From an uncultured Parabacteroides sp. (GTDB lineage: Bacteria; Bacteroidota; Bacteroidia; Bacteroidales; Tannerellaceae): DNA of 64,000 nt. Where the stretch lies: positions 1-64,000 of the forward strand of contig CASFJQ010000002.1 of NCBI GenBank assembly GCA_949295065.1. The letters run 5' to 3'. Each line of letters opens with the position of its first letter. The first letter of the stretch is position 1. Below the pieces are notes generated by a model. It had not been told where the DNA came from. It did no database searches and worked only from the letters and a program-made list of their open reading frames with translations. A program made the position numbers and the translations under genes. Shown piece by piece: positions 20,191 to 29,328 of this stretch.

Positions 20191-21084
20191 ATGGCTGATA
20201 TAAATTTAAGAGGAATGGGAGTAGCTTTGATTACTCCGTTTAGAGAAGATGGCAGTGTAGATTATGAGGCTTTAGACCGCCTGGTTGATTACCAACTACA
20301 AAATGGTACGGACTATTTTGTAGTTCTTGGAACAACAGCCGAAACACCGACTCTTACTGAAGAAGAGAAAAAGAAAATCATAGAGTTGGTTGTCACTAAG
20401 GTTCGCGGCCGAATTCCTATCGTTCTTGGTGTGGGTGGAAACTGCACAAGAGCTGTAGTTGATACTTTGAAGAATGGAAACTTTGAAGGAATAGACGCTA
20501 TATTGTCTGTTGTTCCTTATTATAATAAACCTTCTCAGGAAGGAATTTACCAACATTACAAGGCTATTGCCGAAGCAACCGAATTGCCTGTTATATTATA
20601 TAACGTACCGGGCAGAACAGGTGTAAACATGACTGCCGAAACAACATTGCGAATTGCCAGAGAATTCAAGAATGTTATCGCAGTGAAAGAAGCCTCAGGC
20701 AATATCACACAGATGGACGACATCATTAAGAACAAACCTGAGAAATTCAATGTTATTTCCGGTGATGATGGTATAACATTCCCTCTGATCACGCTTGGAG
20801 CCGTTGGTGTTATTTCTGTAATCGGCAATGCATTCCCACGCGAGTTTAGCCGCATGGTGCGTCTGGCTCTTGCCGGTGATTATGATAGTGCCCGCACAAT
20901 CCACCACCGTTTCACGGAACTTTTCAGCCTTCTTTTCGTTGACGGAAATCCTGCCGGAGTGAAAAGCATGTTGAATATGATGGGATTTATCGAGAACAAA
21001 TTGCGCTTGCCATTGGTTCCTACTCGTATTGTAACTTATGAAAAGATAAGAGATGTACTTAGAGAATTAAGTATAAAATGTTGA
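20191..21084 (+). CDS. dapA: 4-hydroxy-tetrahydrodipicolinate synthase
   Basis: DapA condenses pyruvate with aspartate-4-semialdehyde in the lysine/diaminopimelate pathway. The TIM-barrel marks are all present: GMGVALITPF near the start, VLGTTAETPTL (pyruvate-binding GTT), YNVPGRTG with the catalytic Tyr, and AVKEASGN with the Schiff-base Lys. The length, 297 aa, is typical. It has its own probable promoter and is followed by a strong terminator hairpin. Confidence 0.97.
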   Translation: MADINLRGMGVALITPFREDGSVDYEALDRLVDYQLQNGTDYFVVLGTTAETPTLTEEEKKKIIELVVTKVRGRIPIVLGVGGNCTRAVVDTLKNGNFEGIDAILSVVPYYNKPSQEGIYQHYKAIAEATELPVILYNVPGRTGVNMTAETTLRIAREFKNVIAVKEASGNITQMDDIIKNKPEKFNVISGDDGITFPLITLGAVGVISVIGNAFPREFSRMVRLALAGDYDSARTIHHRFTELFSLLFVDGNPAGVKSMLNMMGFIENKLRLPLVPTRIVTYEKIRDVLRELSIKC

Positions 21085-21102
21085 AATCATACATTGAGGA
21101 TA

Positions 21103-21142
21103 AGAGGCTGTCTCGGAATTGAAAGAGGCAGCCTCTTTTTTT
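21103..21142 (+). terminator. Rho-independent terminator after dapA
   Basis: AGAGGCTGTCTC pairs with GAGGCAGCCTCT (one G-U pair), with a 10-nt loop followed by a run of seven T. Confidence 0.9.
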
Positions 21143-21289
21143 ATCCCGGATTTCAAGACTTCAGAGACAAGTTGGCAAGGTGAAAAAATTATTTCATGTA
21201 TTGCCTTGAAGTTCTGTGATATTTCATTTCTCATTATTAAATCATGTTCAAAATTCGAGTTGAAATTTTCTTTTCCAAATAAAACCTTT

Positions 21290-21297
21290 TACTTTTG
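21290..21297 (+). promoter_or_regulatory. -7 element TACTTTTG upstream of lutA
   Basis: Exact TAnnTTTG match 37 bp before the chosen lutA ATG at 21335. This also argues against a start further upstream. Confidence 0.55.
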
Positions 21298-21334
21298 CTC
21301 CACGGAAAAGAAGACTAAAAACTTATTTAGGTAT

Positions 21335-22075
21335 ATGAAAGTAGGATTATTTATTCCCTGTTATATCAATGCCGTTTATCCGCAGGTGGGAGTAGCTTCT
21401 TTTAAGTTGCTGAAAAGTCTTGGAGTGGATGTTGATTATCCGCTGGATCAGACTTGTTGTGGACAGCCAATGGCAAATGCAGGGTTTGAAAACGAGTCAG
21501 TGGAGCTTGCCAGACGTTTTGACAGGCTTTTTGAACAGTATGATTACATTGTTGGCCCATCGGCGAGTTGCGTGGTTTTCGTGCGCGACCACTATGGTAA
21601 TTTGTTGGCTGAAGAGCCACACCGTTGTGCCAGTGAAGAGAAAATTTATGATATTTGTGAGTTTATCCATGATGTTGTAAAGCCTGTTTCATTACAGGCG
21701 TCTTTCCCGCATAAAGTGAGCCTCCAGAACAGTTGCCACGGCGTTCGCCTGATGCATCTTTCTTCCCCGAGTGAATTAAACATTCCTTATTATAACAAAC
21801 TTCGCGATTTGCTGTCGCTCGTAAAAGGAATCGAGGTTGTCGAGCCGGAACGTCCGGACGAATGTTGTGGCTTCGGCGGTATGTTCTCAGTTGAAGAACA
21901 CGCTGTGTCTGGGCAGATGGGACGCGACAAGGTTCAGCGCCATATTGACACCGGAGCCGAATATATTGTAGGTGCCGACGGCTCTTGCCTTATGCATCAG
22001 AGCGGAATTATTTCCAGGGAAAAATTACCTATTAAAACTATTCATATAGTCGAAGTTTTAGCAGCAGGATTATGA
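21335..22075 (+). CDS. lutA: L-lactate utilization (Fe-S)-binding protein LutA
   Basis: LutA is a cytosolic subunit of the LutABC L-lactate oxidation complex, related to the Cys-rich (CCG) domain of heterodisulfide reductase and GlcF. Two CCG motifs are seen, TCCGQPMANAG and DECCGFGGMF, plus NSCHGVRL. I chose the ATG at 21335 (MKVGLFIPC) because an open frame upstream runs through the dapA terminator and the -7 promoter element. The length is 246 aa, usual for the family. Its last four bases overlap the lutB start (ATGA), so the two are translationally coupled. Confidence 0.92.
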   Translation: MKVGLFIPCYINAVYPQVGVASFKLLKSLGVDVDYPLDQTCCGQPMANAGFENESVELARRFDRLFEQYDYIVGPSASCVVFVRDHYGNLLAEEPHRCASEEKIYDICEFIHDVVKPVSLQASFPHKVSLQNSCHGVRLMHLSSPSELNIPYYNKLRDLLSLVKGIEVVEPERPDECCGFGGMFSVEEHAVSGQMGRDKVQRHIDTGAEYIVGADGSCLMHQSGIISREKLPIKTIHIVEVLAAGL

Positions 22076-23439
22076 GTACGAAACATTCAAAAGCTGCCGG
22101 GAAGTTTCAGGAAAATAAGAAACTGGCAGCCTGGCACGACCAGACTTTGTGGATGATGCGTGCCAAACGCGATAAAATCAGCCGGGATGTACCGGAATGG
22201 GAGCATTTGCGTGACATGGCTTCAGCTATCAAGATGTATAGCAACAGCCACCTAGACCAGCTCCTCGAGGAATTTGAGAAAAATGCGTTGGCAAACGGAG
22301 CACATGTGTATTGGGCAAAAGATGCCGATGAGTATTGTTCTATTGTCTATGATATTCTTCACGGACATAACGTCCATCGCTTTATCAAAAGCAAGTCCAT
22401 GCTTGCCGAAGAGTGTGGATTGAATGAATTTCTGATTCAGAAAGGTATCGATGTAGTGGAAAGCGACCTGGGTGAAAGAATCCTTCAGCTCATGCACAAG
22501 AAACCGAGCCATATTGTTGTGCCGGCAATTCATATAAAGAAAGAAGAAATCGGTGAACTGTTTGTGAAGGAAATGGGAACGGAACCGGGAAACAACGACC
22601 AGACTTATCTTACACATGCAGCCCGCAAGAATTTGCGTCACAAATTTATCGAAGCCGAAGCTGCTATGACAGGCGCCAATTTCGCTGTAGCTTCAACTGG
22701 CGAGTTTGTGGTATGTACCAACGAAGGTAATGCCGATATGGGAACTTCACAACCTAAGTTGCAGATTGCCGCTTTTGGATTGGAAAAGATTGTACCGGAC
22801 AGGGAAGCCCTGGGCGTATTTACCCGTTTGCTGGCTCGCTCAGGCACAGGACAGCCGATTACCACTTACACATCTCATTATAGTAAACCTCGCAATGGGG
22901 GAGAACTTCATATCATTATTGTAGATAACGGTCGCAGCGATATTCTTGCCGACCAGGAACATGTGAAGACATTGAACTGCCTTCGCTGTGGTGCCTGCAT
23001 GAACACATGCCCGGTTTACCGTCGTTCCGGTGGTTATTCCTATACTTATTTCATCCCAGGACCAATCGGCATCAATTTGGGTATGCTAAAAGCACCGTTG
23101 CGTTATTATGATAATGTATCAGCCTGCTCACTGTGTTACTCTTGCCAGAATGTTTGTCCTGCCAAAGTTGACCTTGCGGACCAGATTTACCGTTGGCGAC
23201 AGAAGCTGGATAGCTTTGGAGTGGCAAGCTCTTCCAAACGGGTTATGTCTGGCGGAATGAAGGTGCTGATGGAACATCCGGCGTTGTTTAATTTTGCTTT
23301 GGGACGTGCTCCATGGGTCAATTCATTCCCGCACTCAATGGTTTACAATGGCCTGAACGATTGGGGAAAAGAACACGACATGCCTCAGTTTGCCAAAGAA
23401 AGTTTTAATGAAATGTGGAAAAAGGGTAAAGTAAAATAA
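22072..23439 (+). CDS. lutB: Lactate utilization iron-sulfur protein LutB
   Basis: LutB is the ferredoxin-like and LUD-domain subunit of the lactate oxidation complex, passing electrons towards the quinone pool. The N-terminal LUD domain contains the GANFAVASTGEFVVCTNEGN stretch. The C-terminal part carries two 4Fe-4S motifs, CLRCGACMNTCPVY and CSLCYSCQNVCP. At 455 aa it has the family length. It overlaps lutA by four bases and is 6 bp from lutC. Confidence 0.94.
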   Translation: MSTKHSKAAGKFQENKKLAAWHDQTLWMMRAKRDKISRDVPEWEHLRDMASAIKMYSNSHLDQLLEEFEKNALANGAHVYWAKDADEYCSIVYDILHGHNVHRFIKSKSMLAEECGLNEFLIQKGIDVVESDLGERILQLMHKKPSHIVVPAIHIKKEEIGELFVKEMGTEPGNNDQTYLTHAARKNLRHKFIEAEAAMTGANFAVASTGEFVVCTNEGNADMGTSQPKLQIAAFGLEKIVPDREALGVFTRLLARSGTGQPITTYTSHYSKPRNGGELHIIIVDNGRSDILADQEHVKTLNCLRCGACMNTCPVYRRSGGYSYTYFIPGPIGINLGMLKAPLRYYDNVSACSLCYSCQNVCPAKVDLADQIYRWRQKLDSFGVASSSKRVMSGGMKVLMEHPALFNFALGRAPWVNSFPHSMVYNGLNDWGKEHDMPQFAKESFNEMWKKGKVK

Positions 23440-23445
23440 GTATCC

Positions 23446-24033
23446 ATGAGTAGTAGAGAAGATATATTACAGAATATCCGTCGTAATACAAGGGTTCGTT
23501 ATGACAAACCTGATTTGTCATCACTGGAAAAAGAAGCAATTACCTATGCTGATCCGGTAGCACAGTTTTGTAAAGTCGTTGGCGAAGTAGGCGGACATGT
23601 AGTTGAAGTGAAAGCCGGAGAAGATGTGAATGCTTTGATTCGTGGATTATACCCGGAAGCGAAGCGTATTGCATCGAATCTGAAAGAGATTACTTGTGCA
23701 ACTTTCCATCCGGACGATGTGTCATCTTCTGCTGAGCTGGACGGAACAGATTTGGCAGTGGTGCGTGGACACATCGGAGTATGTGAAAACGGAGCTGTTT
23801 GGATTGAACAGGACGTTGAGCAGCGTGCCGTATATTTTATTTCCGAAGCACTGATTATTTTGCTCGACCGTGAAAAGCTGGTCAATAATATGCACGAAGC
23901 TTATCAGAAAATAGATACAGGCGAATATGGTTATGGCGTATTTATTTCCGGTCCTTCAAAGACGGCAGATATTGAACAAGCATTGGTTATGGGTGCACAC
24001 GGTGCTCGTGAATTGACAGTTCTTCTGTTCTGA
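23446..24033 (+). CDS. lutC: Lactate utilization protein LutC
   Basis: LutC is the small LUD-domain subunit of the LutABC complex. Of its 195 aa, the conserved parts are DLAVVRGHIGVCENGAVWIEQD and the C-terminal GVFISGPSKTADIEQALVMGAHGARELTV. It is the last gene of the operon, followed by a terminator. No lut regulator is present nearby. Confidence 0.93.
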   Translation: MSSREDILQNIRRNTRVRYDKPDLSSLEKEAITYADPVAQFCKVVGEVGGHVVEVKAGEDVNALIRGLYPEAKRIASNLKEITCATFHPDDVSSSAELDGTDLAVVRGHIGVCENGAVWIEQDVEQRAVYFISEALIILLDREKLVNNMHEAYQKIDTGEYGYGVFISGPSKTADIEQALVMGAHGARELTVLLF

Positions 24034-24061
24034 TTGTATTAAATGAAGAAATCAATAAATC

Positions 24062-24100
24062 GAGGTCGTCTCAAATTTTATTGGGGGCGGCCTCTTTTTT
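24062..24100 (+). terminator. Rho-independent terminator after lutC
   Basis: GAGGTCGTC pairs with GGCGGCCTC through G-U wobbles, followed by a T6 run. The fold resembles the dapA terminator. Confidence 0.85.
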
Positions 24101-24200
24101 ATTTTATGCATATATTGCATGTGTAATATGATTGATATATTTTTATAGTCAAATATAAGTGTAAATTATTTTTATAACTTAAGTTTAGCTGGCCCCGACT

Positions 24201-24337
24201 TATAGGAGTTATAAGAAGTTACATGAAGTTAATGCATAGCTTCGCAACGCATGGAAGTTAGAAGCCGATAGAATACTGATACTAACAGTATTGGCTTTAA
24301 CTCCTGTAACTCCTTTTTAACTTCTGTAACTCCATAA
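24201..24337. repeat. AGGAGTTA-type inverted repeat upstream of the thioesterase
   Basis: The words TAGGAGTTATAAGAAGTTAC and ATGAAGTTA on the left are matched by complements (TAACTCCTGTAACTCC, AACTTCTGTAACTCC) on the right, giving a long imperfect hairpin. It belongs to the same family as the GGAGTTAAG repeat at 9040. No gene is seen in 24101-24409. Confidence 0.65.
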
Positions 24338-24378
24338 GTTATACAACTGGCAAAACTCATAATATAAAATTAATATTG
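24338..24378 (+). promoter_or_regulatory. Shared 41-bp leader motif upstream of the thioesterase
   Basis: Second copy of the motif at 17543-17583 (GTTATACAA, then AAAACTCATAATATAAAATT), located 32 bp before the ATG at 24410. Confidence 0.5.
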
Positions 24379-24409
24379 CTCTGTTGCTTAAACATTAATT
24401 TAAAATATC

Positions 24410-24826
24410 ATGGATGAAAAATTATTGGAAAAAATAAAAGAGAGAATAGCCACTAATCCCTATGTTAATTTTCTGGGAATTCATTTCAGCAAAATAGAAG
24501 AAGGTTATGTTGAGGCTCGTATGCCATTGCGTGACGAGCAGCGCCAGTATAGTGGTGTGACGCATGGCGGAGTTCTTGCCGCGTTGGCGGACACCATAGC
24601 CGGATTTGCCGCATACACAATGACTCCCTTTGAAAATGATGTTCTTACTGCCGAGCTGAAGATTTCTTTTCTCCGTGCAGCATGGGGATATGAGCTGATA
24701 GCCAAAGGATTTGTCATTAAACCCGGACGCCGTTTGCATTTCTGCGAATGTGAAATTTATTGTGACGATAAATTGGTTGGTAAGGCTTCGGGAACATTTT
24801 GCGTAGTAGAATCACAAGTTGAATAA
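24410..24826 (+). CDS. PaaI-type hotdog-fold thioesterase
   Basis: A 138-aa single hotdog domain, predicted to hydrolyse acyl- or aryl-CoA thioesters in the cytosol. The active-site helix region reads GVTHGGVLAALADTIAGFAA (about residues 47-66), the pattern of the PaaI/YdiI group, followed by TAELKISFLRAA and the strand GKASGTFCVV. The start ATG at 24410 follows the shared leader motif. It is 17 bp upstream of the deacetylase/hydrolase fusion, so they may be co-transcribed, though no joint pathway is evident. The substrate is unknown. Confidence 0.85.
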   Translation: MDEKLLEKIKERIATNPYVNFLGIHFSKIEEGYVEARMPLRDEQRQYSGVTHGGVLAALADTIAGFAAYTMTPFENDVLTAELKISFLRAAWGYELIAKGFVIKPGRRLHFCECEIYCDDKLVGKASGTFCVVESQVE

Positions 24827-24843
24827 ATATAAATTCCAGTATC

Positions 24844-26694
24844 ATGAAAAAACGTATTTTATTAGGAACTGCATTTATGTGTGCTTTTTCTGCATTCTCT
24901 GCTTTTGCTCAGAATAATGGAGCAAATCTTATTATAAGGGCGGACGATATGGGCTCATTCCGTTCAGCCAACATAGCTTGTATGGAAGGTTATAAAAACG
25001 GAATAGAAACCTCAATCGAGGTTATGGCTGTCGCCCCGTGGTTCCCTGAAGCAGCACGCCTGTTGAAGGAAAATCCCGGAATTGATGTCGGTTTGCACCT
25101 TGCCATCACAAGTGAATGGGATAATATCAAATGGCGGCCACTCACTAACTGCCCGAGCCTGGTTGATAGCAATGGATATTTCTTCCCGATGATGGGAAAG
25201 AATCCTAACTATCCCGGATTGGCAATTACTGAGAATAAATGGAACATAGATGAAATAGAGCAGGAATTCAGGGCACAGATAGAGTTGGCTTTGAAGAATA
25301 TCCCGCAAATCAGCCATATTTCCGGACATATGGGGGCAACAGGATTTTCTCCGGAAGTAAATGCTCTCGTCAAACGACTTTCAAAAGAATATAATCTTCC
25401 TTCAGTGGACAGAGTTGATTCTATGAATGAGTATAACTTCTCGTATGCCGGATATGACGGACCAAGTAAGACATCTGAAGAAAAAGAGAAAAGTTTCATA
25501 AATCGTCTGAACAAGCTTGAACCGGGAAAGAATTATATGTTTATCGACCATCCGGCGCTGGACAACGAAGAAATGCAGACCGTCGGACACATCGGATATG
25601 AAAATGTTGCCGAGGACCGTCAGGGTGTAACAAATCTCTTTACCAGTCCGAAGGTGAAAGAAGTGATAAAAGAAAAAGGAATACGCCTGATTAGCTATAA
25701 CGATTTGACAAAATCACTTACTCGTGCCGAAGCCTCTCCAAAAGTGACAAAGGCAGTGGATAAATATCTAAAAGCCGTTCAGAAAGAAAATCAGGACTTG
25801 CACAGCTTGATGATACTTCAGCATGGAAAGGTTATCACCGAAAAATGGATGAGTGAAGGAGAATGGAACAAGCCTCATGTGATGAATTCCGTAAGTAAAA
25901 CATTCACGGCAACTGCCGTAGGTTTTGCCGTTTCCGAAGGTCTCTTGAAGGAAACAGACAAGGTTATATCTTTCTTCCCGGACAAACTTCCTTCAACTGT
26001 CAGCCCGAATCTGGAGAAACTGGAAATCCGCCATTTGCTGACTATGACAGGCGGACATGATACAGACCCGACAGGTTTGGTGCGCAAAACTGATGATACC
26101 GACTGGGTTAAAACTTTCCTTTCTGCTCCGTTCGAGCACGAACCGGGAACATTCTACTGCTACAACAGCCTTGGAACCTACATGCTTTCTGCAATAATAC
26201 AGAAACTGACCGGGCAGACCCTTGTTGAATATCTTTATCCGCGCCTGTTCCGTCCGCTTGGCATTGTTGGTCTGAACTGGGAAGAAAGTCCACAGGGAAT
26301 CAACTGCGGAGGATGGGGATTGTATATCCGCACTGAAGATATGGCAAAGATGGGACAGTTCATCTTGCAGAAAGGACAGTGGAACGGAAAACAGCTTCTG
26401 CCCGAAACATGGTTTGATGTTGCAACATCAGCTTTGGTTGAGTCTGTTCCTGCCGGTGTTCGTCCGGAAGACTTGAAGTCAAAAGGCTTGAGCAAACGCA
26501 ACAGCGACTGGCTGCAAGGCTATGGCTATCAGATGTGGCGTTGCCGCAATAATGCATTCAGGGCAGATGGTGCCAACGGACAGTATATAATTGTACTTCC
26601 TGAAAAAGATGCGGTTATTGTCACTACGGCAAATATCGGTGATATGCAGGCAGAAATAAATCTGATTTGGAAATATTTGTTGCCGGTGTTGTAG
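24844..26694 (+). CDS. Exported ChbG/YdjC-like deacetylase fused to a class C beta-lactamase-like serine hydrolase
   Basis: A 616-aa two-domain protein with a signal peptide ending at SAFA near residue 22. Residues 27-295 form a YdjC/ChbG-type carbohydrate deacetylase: metal and base motif RADDMG (32-37), DVGLHLAITSEW (81-92), SHISGHMG (157-164). Residues 300-616 form a serine hydrolase of the penicillin-binding/AmpC fold: S349-x-x-K352 (SVSK), the YNS triad at 440-442, and HLLTMTGG near 397. Both catalytic sets look intact, so it could act twice on one exported substrate, such as an N-acetylated and O-acylated glycan or peptidoglycan fragment. That is inference. A GH43-like lipoprotein lies downstream. 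Confidence 0.85.
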   Translation: MKKRILLGTAFMCAFSAFSAFAQNNGANLIIRADDMGSFRSANIACMEGYKNGIETSIEVMAVAPWFPEAARLLKENPGIDVGLHLAITSEWDNIKWRPLTNCPSLVDSNGYFFPMMGKNPNYPGLAITENKWNIDEIEQEFRAQIELALKNIPQISHISGHMGATGFSPEVNALVKRLSKEYNLPSVDRVDSMNEYNFSYAGYDGPSKTSEEKEKSFINRLNKLEPGKNYMFIDHPALDNEEMQTVGHIGYENVAEDRQGVTNLFTSPKVKEVIKEKGIRLISYNDLTKSLTRAEASPKVTKAVDKYLKAVQKENQDLHSLMILQHGKVITEKWMSEGEWNKPHVMNSVSKTFTATAVGFAVSEGLLKETDKVISFFPDKLPSTVSPNLEKLEIRHLLTMTGGHDTDPTGLVRKTDDTDWVKTFLSAPFEHEPGTFYCYNSLGTYMLSAIIQKLTGQTLVEYLYPRLFRPLGIVGLNWEESPQGINCGGWGLYIRTEDMAKMGQFILQKGQWNGKQLLPETWFDVATSALVESVPAGVRPEDLKSKGLSKRNSDWLQGYGYQMWRCRNNAFRADGANGQYIIVLPEKDAVIVTTANIGDMQAEINLIWKYLLPVL

Positions 26695-26709
26695 AATGTG
26701 AGATAACTT

Positions 26710-26833
26710 TTAGTTGACAAGGTTTTAGGGACAAGAAGTTAAGTAGTTAAGAAGTCAAGTAGTTAAGAAGAAATTTCTTTTTACCTGAAGCCTTGTCAAC
26801 TTGTCAACTTGTATCAACTTGTTTCCTTGTCCT
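26710..26833. repeat. Composite intergenic repeat (TTGACAAG and AGTTAAGTAG families)
   Basis: It begins GTTGACAAGG, continues through AGAAGTTAAGTAGTTAAGAAG words, and ends with repeated CTTGTCAACTTG. Both repeat families sit side by side, and the block lies immediately upstream of the GH43-like gene. Confidence 0.7.
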
Positions 26834-26859
26834 CTAAACATAATCATACGCACGAATCC

Positions 26860-27786
26860 ATGAAATACATAATAATTCTATTACAAATATTTTTATTAGC
26901 CGCTTGTTCCGGCAACCAGAAAGATGCATATATTTTCTCCTATTTCACAGGAAATGGTGAAGACGGATTGCACCTGGCTTATAGCACCGACGGACTTGTT
27001 TGGAACACCATAAACAATGGTGAATCCTTGCTTAAACCGGAATTGAGTAAGGATAAGCTGATGCGCGACCCGTGTATAATCCGTGGTGGCGACGGACTTT
27101 TCCATATGGTGTGGACAGTCAGCTGGCACGAAAAGGGAATTGGCTATGCCAGCAGCAGTGATTTGATAAACTGGAGCGAGCAGAAAATGATTCCCGTGTT
27201 CGATGACGTTGACGGAGTAAAAAATTGCTGGGCGCCGGAGATTACCTATGACAGTAAGAACGGCGAATATATGATTTACTGGGCTTCAACCATCGAAGAC
27301 CGTTTTACGGAAACAGCCGAAGAAAAGGAAAATAATCTGAGTCACAGAATGTATGCTGTGACAACGAAAGATTTCCAAACTTTCTCTGAGACATTCCTTC
27401 TTTACGATTACGGATTCAATGTTATCGACGCTTCAATAAATTATCTGAACGGTAAATATGTGATGCTTCTGAAAGATGAAACTCTCACTCCGCCTCAGAA
27501 GAATATCAGAATTGCATATTCCGATAAACTTTCGGGTCCGTATTCAGAACCTTCGGAACCAATCACCGGTAATTATTGGGCAGAAGGACCAACCTTGCTT
27601 GATTCAGGTTCAAAATATTATGTTTATTTCGACAAATACACAGAAGGCTGCTTTGGCGTGATTGAATCTTCCGACCTGAAAAACTGGAATGAAATCTCAG
27701 ATAAGCTGAAAATGCCTGAAGGAATCAGACATGGAAGTGTTCTGAAAATTACGGAGAAGGAGTTGAGAAGGCTTCTTGATATGTAG
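26860..27786 (+). CDS. GH43-like glycoside hydrolase lipoprotein
   Basis: The chosen ATG at 26860 gives a lipoprotein signal (MKYIIILLQIFLLAAC, lipobox LAAC) and 308 aa; the open frame extends upstream only into repeat sequence. The body has five-bladed-propeller features of glycoside hydrolase clan GH43-type enzymes: MRDPCIIRGGDGLFHMVW, a WAPEITYD motif, and AEGPTLLDSGSKYYVYFD, which may hold the acid Glu. Members act on arabinan or xylan side chains; the true substrate here is unknown. As a membrane lipoprotein it probably faces the periplasm or cell surface. No SusC/SusD pair is adjacent, which is unusual for a Bacteroidales glycosidase. Confidence 0.82.
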   Translation: MKYIIILLQIFLLAACSGNQKDAYIFSYFTGNGEDGLHLAYSTDGLVWNTINNGESLLKPELSKDKLMRDPCIIRGGDGLFHMVWTVSWHEKGIGYASSSDLINWSEQKMIPVFDDVDGVKNCWAPEITYDSKNGEYMIYWASTIEDRFTETAEEKENNLSHRMYAVTTKDFQTFSETFLLYDYGFNVIDASINYLNGKYVMLLKDETLTPPQKNIRIAYSDKLSGPYSEPSEPITGNYWAEGPTLLDSGSKYYVYFDKYTEGCFGVIESSDLKNWNEISDKLKMPEGIRHGSVLKITEKELRRLLDM

Positions 27787-27797
27787 CTTAAAGCTTA

Positions 27798-27855
27798 GAG
27801 CACGGAAACACGGAGAAAATTATCAGTAGATAAAAAGCCCTGTGATTCCGTGCTC
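27798..27855. repeat. Hairpin-forming repeat after the GH43-like gene
   Basis: GAGCACGGAA (27798-27807) pairs with TTCCGTGCTC (27846-27855), with CACGGAG/CTGTG words inside; it may end transcription. The rest of 27856-28070 is AT-rich with no gene seen. Confidence 0.55.
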
Positions 27856-28070
27856 TTTGTGCTTTTTATTAGAGACATAGAAAAACTCATTTCCAAAGAT
27901 AGCCAAACAACCAAAAAACTGCATATAAAGGATTATTATTGGATATAATTCAGTCCTTACAGCCATTGTTATCAACAAGATTACTAAAGCCAACAATTTC
28001 ACAAAATCTCCCTTTATCCGCAAAAGAATATTAGCATAGGAAACAATTGCGTATATATTATTCCTACAAA

Positions 28071-28106
28071 CAAAAAAACTCCTGCAACCATAACGATTAC
28101 AGGAGT
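28071..28106 (-). terminator. Terminator of the GGGtGRT operon
   Basis: On the minus strand ACTCCTG and CAGGAGT form a 7-bp stem followed by a T7 run, 24 bp after the stop of the GGGtGRT gene. Confidence 0.8.
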
Positions 28107-28129
28107 TTATATATCAGTAATAACTTATA

Positions 28130-29131
28130 TTACTTCTTCATTGCCTCTTCGATAGCAACAGCCACAGCAACAGTAGCACCTACCATCGGGTTGTTACCCA
28201 TACCCAAGAAGCCCATCATTTCAACGTGAGCAGGAACTGAAGAAGAACCAGCGAACTGAGCGTCAGAGTGCATACGACCCATTGTGTCAGTCATACCGTA
28301 TGAAGCAGGACCAGCAGCCATGTTATCTGGGTGCAATGTACGACCTGTACCACCACCAGAAGCTACTGAGAAGTAAGGTTTGCCTGCCAATACACGTTCT
28401 TTCTTATATGTACCTGCAACAGGGTGCTGGAAACGTGTTGGGTTAGTAGAGTTACCAGTGATTGAAACGTCAACATCTTCTTTCCACATGATAGCAACAC
28501 CTTCGCGAACATCGTCAGCGCCGTAGCATTTTACTTTTGAACGCAAACCGTCAGAGTAAGCGATTTCTTCGATTACGTTAACGTCGCCAGTCATATAGTC
28601 GAACTGAGTCTGAACATAAGTAAAGCCGTTGATACGAGAAATAATCTTAGCAGCATCTTTACCCAAACCGTTCAAGATAACACGCAACGGAGATTTACGT
28701 ACTTTGTTTGCCATTTCAGCAATCTTGATAGCACCTTCAGCAGCAGCGAAAGATTCGTGACCTGCCAAGAAAGCGAAACATTTAGTTTCTTCGCGTAACA
28801 AACGTGCAGCCAAGTTACCGTGACCGATACCTACTTTACGGTCATCAGCAACAGAACCTTTGATACAGAATGCCTGCAGACCGATACCGATAGCTTCAGC
28901 AGCATCAGCAGCGTTTGTGCAACCTTTTTTGATTGCGATAGCAGCACCTACAACATAAGCCCAACATGCGTTTTCGAAGCAGATAGGCTGAGTTTCTTTA
29001 CACATTGTATATGGGTCAAGGCCTTTAGCAGCGCAAATTTCTTTTGCTTCTTCGATGCCGTTGATACCGTATTCTTTCAAAACCGCATTGATATTATCGA
29101 TTCTGCGGTCGTAACTTTCAAATAAAGCCAT
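28130..29131 (-). CDS. GGGtGRT-family protein
   Basis: A 333-aa cytosolic-looking protein of the GGGtGRT family, named for the motif seen here as SGGGTGRTLHPDN near residue 268. Other features are QPICFENACWAYVVGAAIAIKKG, several Gly/Ala-rich helices, and Cys residues scattered through the N-terminal half (CAAKG, TMCKE, PICF, KGCTN). No known catalytic motif is present, and I know of no established biochemical function for the family. It is the third gene of a minus-strand operon with a NifU-like scaffold, which suggests iron-sulfur cluster handling. The strong Bacteroidales promoter upstream and codon use like housekeeping genes hint at high expression. Confidence 0.85.
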   Translation of the reverse strand: MALFESYDRRIDNINAVLKEYGINGIEEAKEICAAKGLDPYTMCKETQPICFENACWAYVVGAAIAIKKGCTNAADAAEAIGIGLQAFCIKGSVADDRKVGIGHGNLAARLLREETKCFAFLAGHESFAAAEGAIKIAEMANKVRKSPLRVILNGLGKDAAKIISRINGFTYVQTQFDYMTGDVNVIEEIAYSDGLRSKVKCYGADDVREGVAIMWKEDVDVSITGNSTNPTRFQHPVAGTYKKERVLAGKPYFSVASGGGTGRTLHPDNMAAGPASYGMTDTMGRMHSDAQFAGSSSVPAHVEMMGFLGMGNNPMVGATVAVAVAIEEAMKK

Positions 29132-29136
29132 ATTTT

Positions 29137-29328
29137 TTACTTTTTAAAATTCTTGTTTACGAGAAATAATGAAATCAGAAAATTGAAAACAAGCACACCG
29201 CCACAACAAGCCACATAGAATGCTAACCAAGGCTTTTCACCTTTCAAAGCAAAATAAGCTATCGTAAATCCGATAACACATATTATTATCAGCCCGATGA
29301 GTACGCGTGTAAGTGTTTTCTTATTCAT
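29137..29328 (-). CDS. Small two-helix membrane protein
   Basis: A 63-aa protein with two clear transmembrane segments (RVLIGLIIICVIGFTIAYFAL and WLAFYVACCGGVLVFNFLISLFLV, each about 21-23 residues), a short basic N-terminus and a basic C-terminus (NKNFKK). The start ATG overlaps the end of the NifU-like gene by eight bases, and the GGGtGRT gene starts 5 bp after its stop, so it is clearly part of the operon. Two adjacent Cys in helix 2 could matter if it works with the iron-sulfur partner. The function is unknown. Confidence 0.75.
   Translation of the reverse strand: MNKKTLTRVLIGLIIICVIGFTIAYFALKGEKPWLAFYVACCGGVLVFNFLISLFLVNKNFKK

Noticed and set aside
21119-21334. N-terminal extension of LutA
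   Set aside because: The region is the dapA terminator and the lut promoter; the encoded residues are unlike LutA.
24101-24409. Invertible promoter between inverted repeats
   Set aside because: The repeats are imperfect, no promoter sits between them, and no site-specific recombinase gene is present in the window.
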